From positions 17,969,264 to 18,033,263 of the forward strand of contig JACGWO010000005.1 in the NCBI GenBank assembly GCA_034509735.1: a DNA stretch of 64,000 nt, given 5' to 3'. Made by a program: the position numbers and the translations under genes. The DNA is from Sesamum alatum (Eukaryota > Streptophyta > Magnoliopsida > Lamiales > Pedaliaceae). The notes under the pieces are model-generated. The model saw only the letters and a list, made by a program, of their open reading frames with translations, made no database searches and had not been told where the DNA came from. The stretch's first letter is position 1, and every line of letters begins with the position of its first letter. Shown here one piece after another: positions 58,014-64,000 of the stretch.

Positions 58014-59344
58014 TATTATTATTATTTTAACAAAATATTCTTTCACTTAAAAGTTTGGCCAAGTGATAAATCTTCTCGTAATAATCATATATTTTAGTGT
58101 GTGTGCACATTCAAATAAGTGCGGGAAATTAATTAAAGTTTTCAAAAATTGATGTTATTTTTTAAAGTGTATTTTAATTGAATAAACAGAAAAATTCAAA
58201 AAAGAAAGAAAGAAAGAAGTTATAATAAGTTAAATGTACGTGAAAGTGGAGAGAAAATCAGAAGTTAATAAAAGAAAAAAATGGTAAAAAAAAATGGTGA
58301 CGTAACATTAAAAATTAGTAATTTGTGGCACACTCTATCTGCATGTAAATTCTATAATACTATTTAAAATAAAATATTTATAAAATATTTATTATTTAAT
58401 AAAATATAAAAATAATAAGTTAGTATTAAATTTATAAGAAAATGGTGACAAAAAAAAAGATGTTTGATAATAACAGAAATAATTATCAAAAGATGGTGGG
58501 GGAATGAAAAGCTAGACGAATAAGTAAAAAGTTAAATTAAATCGATATCCCTTGATATATAATATAGATAAAAAAAAATATATAAAATGAAATGATGGAC
58601 CAAAATTACATAACACCAACAGACCCATCTTCAATAATAATAACTTTCTTGCATGCATTTTAAATAAAAATTTAAAAATAATTTTTATTCTTAATATTAT
58701 ATTTTAATTTGAGAAGTTAAAAATATTTTAAAAAATGAGGAAATTATAAGAATTAAAGTTAGTGAAAGTAAAAATAGTTAAAAATTTTTTAAAAAAATAG
58801 ATAAAAAAAGACACCTAAAGAATGTTTCCATTAATATTAAAGTATAGGTAATAATAATAATAATAATATTAATAATAAAAATAGAGTAATGATAGACTTT
58901 GAGAACATATGAGGAGTGGGGCGTAGGGAAGACGCACAAGTGGGGAAGGTGAAGATGATAGATAACAAAATATAACATAAGATTGGGGTAATCGCAGTTT
59001 ACAAGAATTGAGAGTAGAGAGCATCTTTTGGAAAGCGGTGGTTTTCCCGTTTGTCGAACTGCCTCTGCCTCTGCCTCTGCCAACCCCCCACTCCAATCTC
59101 AAGACAATCGCTCCCCCCATTCTCTCTCTCTCTCTCTCGTTTTTAATTGTTTTTGCTTTTTTTTTTTTTTTAATCTTTTGATCGAATCGAATCGATCGAT
59201 ACTCCAGAGGACTTTGTTTTGTCCGGTCTTGGGCCCCATTATCATTGTGGGGTCAATTTTCCCTGTTTTCTTTTTGTCCCTCACCAATCCTATTCTCTTT
59301 TTCATTTATTTGTTTATTTTTTTTCTGCAAATATTAAACTCATG
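58014..59344. other. AT-rich intergenic DNA; possible gene 5' region at 58900-59180
   Basis: Most is A/T-rich with poly-A runs and ATA repeats. From about 58900 to 59180 GC rises; there is (TCTGCC)n at 59063-59081 and CT repeats at 59121-59139. On the minus strand 59120-58869 is an open frame of 83 codons starting MGGAIVLRLEWGVGRGRGRG, with no recognised domain. It may be the leader of an unknown gene or chance. Confidence 0.4.
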
Positions 59345-59348
59345 TCAT

Positions 59349-59668
59349 CACGCTAAAAAAAAATTAATATTAACTATATTTTTAATAATCATGACAAAAA
59401 ATTATAGTAAATAATTATTATTAATTACGATTAAATAAAAACTATTACAAAAATTAATTTTTTCATCATGAAAAACTTATTTGCCACGACTTTTAGTCGT
59501 GGTAAAAACATTTGTCATGGCTTTTAGTCATGAAAAATGTTTTAGCCACCCTCGCAAAAACCACGGCCGATAACCGTTGCGTGGTTGTGGTCAATGACTA
59601 TTCGCTACGATTATTTAATATTAACCATGACAATTCGCCATGATTAAATATCATACTTTTTTGTCGTG
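59349..59668 (-). mobile_element. CACTA-type MITE, copy 2 (320 bp)
   Basis: Termini CACGCTAAAAAAAAATT and TACTTTTTTGTCGTG, flanked by TCAT on both sides (59345-59348 and 59669-59672). Read on the minus strand it follows the 47660 element: CATGGCGAATTGTCATG, GCAACGGTTAT, AAAAGCCATGACAAAT. The lengths are identical (320 bp). Confidence 0.75.
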
Positions 59669-60147
59669 TCATTTCGAAGTCGATTTAATACAGTTTACCC
59701 TATGGAAAAAATTAAATATAATACTTCTGATTGATGAGGTATTTTGCTTTTTTTTTTCACTAGGGATTTCTTGGATATTTTATATTTTTAAGGGGGTTAA
59801 ATTGCAATAAAATATTTCATATGTATTATATTTTAAAAAGAAATTTAAAAAATAGTTTGAAACATGGGGTGGCGTAGGTATGGGGTAGTAGTAGCTTTTC
59901 TTTTTCCAAGTTTCCATCTTTGGGTCAAAGATTTTCTCTAAGGACAGAGGAACAATGTGTTGCTTTGATGATTGCGGAGTACCCTCTTTCACTTTTTCCA
60001 CTTCTCCCCATTTTTCTCTTTTATTTTTACAAAGGATCCAAACATTTGTTGGCTCAACTAATAAGAATAGACTACTATCAATTATGTTTGAATCTCTTGA
60101 TGATATAGATACTGTGTTTGTGGATAATTTATAAGGACACTTATAAT

Positions 60148-60322
60148 CTATCAATGTCGCCTAGGTCAATTAGTGAAATTAGCATGACTTTAAGGTCATT
60201 GGTTCGAACACCGTCAACGTGAAATGTTGTTATATTTAATAGTAAATATAATCTACTTCATAGTAGGTGATTAGCATAAATTATTATAATTGTTGGTAAG
60301 TTATTAGATATAATATATTTCA
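60148..60322 (+). mobile_element. Candidate tRNA-derived SINE
   Basis: GGTTCGAACACC at about 60200 fits the RNA polymerase III B box, and TAGGTCAATTAG about 38 bases upstream could be a worn A box. The 3' part is AT-rich without a gene. TTATAATC occurs on both sides (about 60137 and 60323) as a possible target duplication. Tentative. Confidence 0.4.
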
Positions 60323-60386
60323 TATGAATGATTATAATCGATTTATTTGAAATAAATAATAGTTCATTGCTTCACTAAAAAAAGGG

Positions 60387-60630
60387 GGAATAAATGCAAT
60401 TTACACCCCTGTGATATAAGAAACGAGCAAAAACCCCCCTGTGAAAAAATAATTAGCAAATTACCCCCTGTGATCTTAAAATGAAGCAAATTACCCCCCT
60501 GTATTTTCCGTCGATAGGGGGTAAATTTGCTTCATATATCAAAACACAGGGAGATAATTTGCTAATTATTTTTTTTACAGAGGGATTTTACTCATTTTTT
60601 ATATCACAAGAGGGTAAATTGCATTTATCC
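60387..60630. mobile_element. MULE-type MITE (244 bp), related to the one at 41638
   Basis: Terminal inverted repeats of about 85 bp: left GGAATAAATGCAATTTACAC, right ends GGTAAATTGCATTTATCC, with CTGTGATATAAGAAACGAGC matched by its inverse near the other end. Flanks are A-rich, so a 9-bp duplication cannot be judged. Confidence 0.75.
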
Positions 60631-60721
60631 AAAAAAAAAAAAAAAGTATACTTATAATTGATTATAGTCCAAAAACATGGTTAGCTCCTTTCTGGTGATT
60701 GAAGTTGAAACCACCCAAACC

Positions 60722-60725
<4 letters not shown>

Positions 60726-60757
<32 letters not shown>
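60726..60757. repeat. (TA)n microsatellite
   Basis: About 16 TA units. Confidence 0.9.
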
Positions 60758-60759
<2 letters not shown>

Positions 60760-60830
60760 TTACTATGTATTAAGAGGAAAATCCTTATAATAACTACCAT
60801 CGTTGGAAAAATATGAATCGCCTAACATGC

Positions 60831-61845
60831 GGCGAAATAGCATTTTTAGTCCCATAATTTAGGCCCTTTTCACTTTTGGTACCATCCATTACGAGATTAG
60901 CACGTTTGGTCCCATAACTTACAAAAATTATTAGTTTTCGTCCTCCCCTGTTTTTCCGTTAGTTTTTTAACGAAAATGGCCATTTGGCCGTTAATTTTTT
61001 CAAATTGAAGGAAAAATAGGCGCCCTTTGTGCTCGGTATCATATTTGGCGGGAATATAACTAATATTGACAGCTAAAATGAAAAATTGAAGGAGATTAGG
61101 GCAAATAAAGGTGATTTCTATCCTCTTTCGCAAAGAACAATATTTTCTTCTTTAATTTTATTTGTGTTGCAATTTATCATTTTCTACGAACTCTGTAAAT
61201 ATTAGAATAAGTGTTGACCCATAAAAAATTCAAGTAACCCAATGTAACCACATAAATTATATTAAATTGCATAAGTTACAAAGATTCAAGCTCTTGAAAT
61301 TGAATATGTACTTGATTTCTGTAAATATTCAAGTAAATATTTATGCAATTTATGTAATTGAATTTTTGTAATTTATGCAATTTATGTAATTAATTTTTTG
61401 TAATTTATGCAATTTATGTACTTTATATGCTTACATTGGGTTACTTGAATTTTTTGTGGATCAACACTTGTTCTAATATTTACAGAGTCTCTAGAAAATG
61501 ATAAATTGCAACACAAGTAAAATTAAAAGAAAGATTATTTTTTGTAAGAGATGATAGAAATCACCTTTATTTGCTCTAATTTTTTTCAATTTTTTATTTT
61601 AACTCTCAATAGTAGTTATATTCCCGCAAAAAATGATACTAAGCACAAAGGGCGCCAATTTTTTTTTTCAATTTGAAAAAGTTAACAGCCAAATGGCCAT
61701 TTCCGTTAAAAACTAACGAAAAAACGGGGGAGGACGAAAACTGCTAATTTTTTTAAGTTACGGGACCAAAAGTGCTAATCCTGTAACGGATGATACCAAA
61801 AGTGAAAAGACCCTAAGTTATGGGACCAAAAATGCTATTTTCCCC
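60831..61845. mobile_element. Fold-back MULE-type element (1015 bp)
   Basis: Starts GGCGAAATAGCATTTTTAG and ends with its inverse (AAAATGCTATTTTCCCC). The two arms, about 430 bp each, pair almost along their whole length (for example GGCGCCCTTTGTGCT with AGCACAAAGGGCGCC). They are joined by a short centre with three TAATTTATGCAATTTATGTA-type repeats. The flanks CTAACATGC / CTAAAATGC (60822-60830 and 61846-61854) form a 9-bp target duplication with one mismatch. Non-coding. Confidence 0.85.
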
Positions 61846-62089
61846 CTAAAATGCCTTTAACAAATACTTTTTTCTTCCACAAATAATTTTATTCTTTGAG
61901 TAATTGGTTTAATTAATAGTTTTTTTTTATTTATACACATTTAAAGTTATTTTATTTTATTAATTCTGATCAGTTATTAGTTTTGTCTTTTTTATTTTTC
62001 ATCCATTTAAACAAATATAATAAAAAATTGAATTATAATCTATTTTATCAAACAACTATTCATTTAAAATTTTCTTCTATTTTCATTCA

Positions 62090-62127
62090 ATTAAGTTACA
62101 TACGTATCGAACGTGCATCATCACTAG
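62090..62127 (+). mobile_element. Helitron-like 3' end
   Basis: TTACATACGTATCGAACGTG then CATCATCACTAG followed by T. It has a small hairpin (ACGT-ATCGA-ACGT) just before the CTAG terminus, typical of plant Helitrons. I could not place the 5' end. Confidence 0.5.
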
Positions 62128-62410
62128 TATATATAGAATATGAACATCTCTTTTGTACCAACTTGTAATTACACTAGTGTGAGTAGAGTGATAGAGATAG
62201 GAAAGCTTTTTATGGAATCAAGAATGATGAAGTAACTGGCAGAGTAGGACAAATCCAACTGTATATCTAGCTAGCAAAATGTACACATTGTGCGTAAGAT
62301 AATTTCTCTCTTATTTCATGTAAAGATCAAGTACACTGCCCCTACCGGGCCTACCATATAGCTAACTATATTCAATTTACTTCTTTTTTTTTTTTTTTCC
62401 ATTTTCCAAA

Positions 62411-62932
62411 AGTACACTTATTCCACGCTCTTATAAAGTTTAGTGTAATTAAATGTAATTTTTTTATAATTTAAAAAATTATATTTATTATTCTTGAAGT
62501 TTCTTTCTATCTAATAAATAGGTCCCTCCGTTAGTTAAAATTTTATCGAATTTTTTGATATACGCAAAAAAAAAAAGAATTAAATGTGATATTTGTCATC
62601 GACTGACTTATTATTGACTTGTTGTAGGTCAAACAAATCCTTTTATGTCCAAACTATCCATATATATCGTCACACGTTAATGTATAAAATGAGTTATATC
62701 TTCACTGTTTTAATGATAATTTAGTCATAAAAGATTTGTTTGGCATGCATTAGTTAATATCAACAAATTCAGTTCTTTTATTAATATCAACAAATTTTGG
62801 TGAATTTTAACTAACGGGGGGACCTATTTATTAGACATGAGCAAACCTTAGGGGTACTAGATATAATTTTTCAAATCATATAAAATCTACGTGTAATTAC
62901 ACCAAATATCAGGAGATGGGAGTATAATTATC
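62411..62932. mobile_element. MULE-type MITE (522 bp)
   Basis: Long inverted repeats: left TAATAAATAGGTCCCTCCGT and TTAGTTAAAATT, matched by the inverse near 62800-62835; outer parts pair with more mismatches. TTTTCCAAA on both sides (62402-62410 and 62933-62941) is a 9-bp target duplication. Confidence 0.75.
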
Positions 62933-62941
62933 TTTTCCAAA

Positions 62942-63835
62942 TTGAAATCAACTTTCCTTGATTATTTCGTGTTAATTTGAAATATTTTAATTTAAATTCT
63001 TCTCAATTTGTTTTTGTTGAAAAAAAGTCTAAAAAATATTTTTTATTTTTTGTTTCTACTTTTTTTTATCTATTTAAATCAAATTAATTTAAGCCGAAAG
63101 TTATAAGTTTCTCCCACTAATTTTTTGCAGCTTATCAATAAAATCGTATGTGATTATTTTTCCATCCAAATACTCTAATTTTAGTTTTTTTTCTATTTTT
63201 CATTTTTATTGTCGAACACTCCTAATTTTTCTTTTTATTTTTGTAATTAAACACTCTCAATTTTCACTAGATCAAACTTACAATTTTCTTCCTAATTTAT
63301 TTTCATCATAAAAATACATGCAAAATATGATATTAATATATAATATAAATGTATGATAGAAAATATGAATTGTGGATTTGAGCACGAGGTTGGTATGATT
63401 GAGACGATGACCAACTGAATTGGTTATTCACGTGATTCCAGGACAGGGTACGGCCACTGATTCTAACATTAGCCTGAAACTGCTTGTTTTCTTCATACTT
63501 TTATGTCTATCTCACCAAAATTCAATTTGGAACCAAATATAAATTTATCGTGAGTATATTATGCATATAATATGATTTATATATAATCTAATTATAATTA
63601 TTATTAATAATAAATATAATGCTTGATGTAGGGCCTATATAATGAAACCTTGGAATCACATAAATGCCCAAAATTTCTCATTAACATAAAAAAGGTAAAA
63701 AAAAATATATGCACCTATCTTAATTGGGGTCGTACCAGCCCGACTCCAAACTCTACTTGGCCCTGAGTATGTACGGATGCATAATGACCACATGATCAAT
63801 TTTGAATCAATATTCACGTGCAATCGTATTATTAG
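62942..63835. other. AT-rich intergenic DNA, no gene seen
   Basis: T-rich low-complexity DNA. A slightly less AT-rich stretch at 63370-63480 shows no recognisable frame or RNA. Confidence 0.55.
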
Positions 63836-64000
63836 TTCTATAAAAAATATAATATTAATCATAACTAATTGTCATGATAAATAATAAATAGTCGTAGCAA
63901 ATAGTTGTCATTAACCACAACCACACAATGGTTTTTGACCGTAAATTTTGCGAGAGTGACTAAAATATTTGCCATGACAAATATTTTTACTATGGCTCTT
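63836..64000 (+). mobile_element. CACTA-type MITE, copy 3, cut by the window end
   Basis: From TTCTATAAAAAATATAATA it follows the 59349 element (minus strand) closely: CATAACTAATTGTCATG, TCGTAGCAAATAG, CCACAACCACACAATGG, TTTTGCGAGAGTGACTAAAA. The terminal CACTA has decayed to TTCTA. The other end is off-window. Confidence 0.65.

Noticed and set aside
1..64000. tRNA, rRNA or other structured RNA genes
   Set aside because: None recognised by eye; only tRNA-complementary PBS and a SINE-like B box were seen.

Overview
This window looks like plant nuclear DNA, most likely from a eudicot: it is AT-rich and full of plant-type transposons, and I see no intact host gene, rRNA or tRNA. I cannot name the species. 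The order Lamiales is only a guess from the general look of the repeats.

The left part (1-36677) is a nest built almost entirely from one Ty1/copia family with 2.0-2.2 kb LTRs. LTRs start TGTTAGAATAGGTGACC and end in (C/T)TTCA; the PBS fits initiator Met-tRNA and the PPT is AAGTGGGAGAT. Gag style and LTR length suggest the Angela lineage (inference). Copy 1 (+) starts off-window in gag and runs to its 3' LTR. Into its body went solo LTRs S1 (1823-4030) and A (5850-10094), and B (6789-8796) then landed in A. Into its 3' LTR went copy 2 (-, 11705-20566), carrying solo LTRs H1 and D, and copy 3 (-, 20965-about 33380). Copy 3 in turn holds copy 4 (-, 24229-32788), the only copy with both ends, PBS, leader, gag, pol and PPT. 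A partial LTR (F) and a solo LTR (G) close the nest. Nearly every insertion has a 5-bp target duplication, so the order of events can be read. All coding copies are dead through stops, frameshifts and truncations.

The right part (36683-64000) has quite different contents. It holds a broken gag-like gene (36720-37233, -), an LTR-like stretch near 38.5 kb, and many DNA transposons with readable target duplications. These are MULE-type MITEs at 40694, 41638, 43079, 60387 and 62411; a 4.5 kb CACTA element (42822-47369); three related CACTA-type MITEs at 47660, 59349 and 63836; an L1-type LINE (48463-54344) split by a 1.49 kb hAT-like element with a 106-bp tandem array; short Helitron-like elements at 56056 and 57718; a 17-bp-TSD LINE tail (56074-56344); a tRNA-like SINE candidate; and a 1.0 kb fold-back MULE (60831-61845). 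Between them lies AT-rich DNA in which I see no genes.

Nothing here forms an operon or pathway. The interest lies in the transposon stratigraphy and in several structures that need explaining: a GC-rich array of four hairpins in the copy 4 leader, a duplicated empty-site segment at the broken end of copy 2, templated filler in a deleted LTR, and palindromes conserved across the LTR subfamilies.
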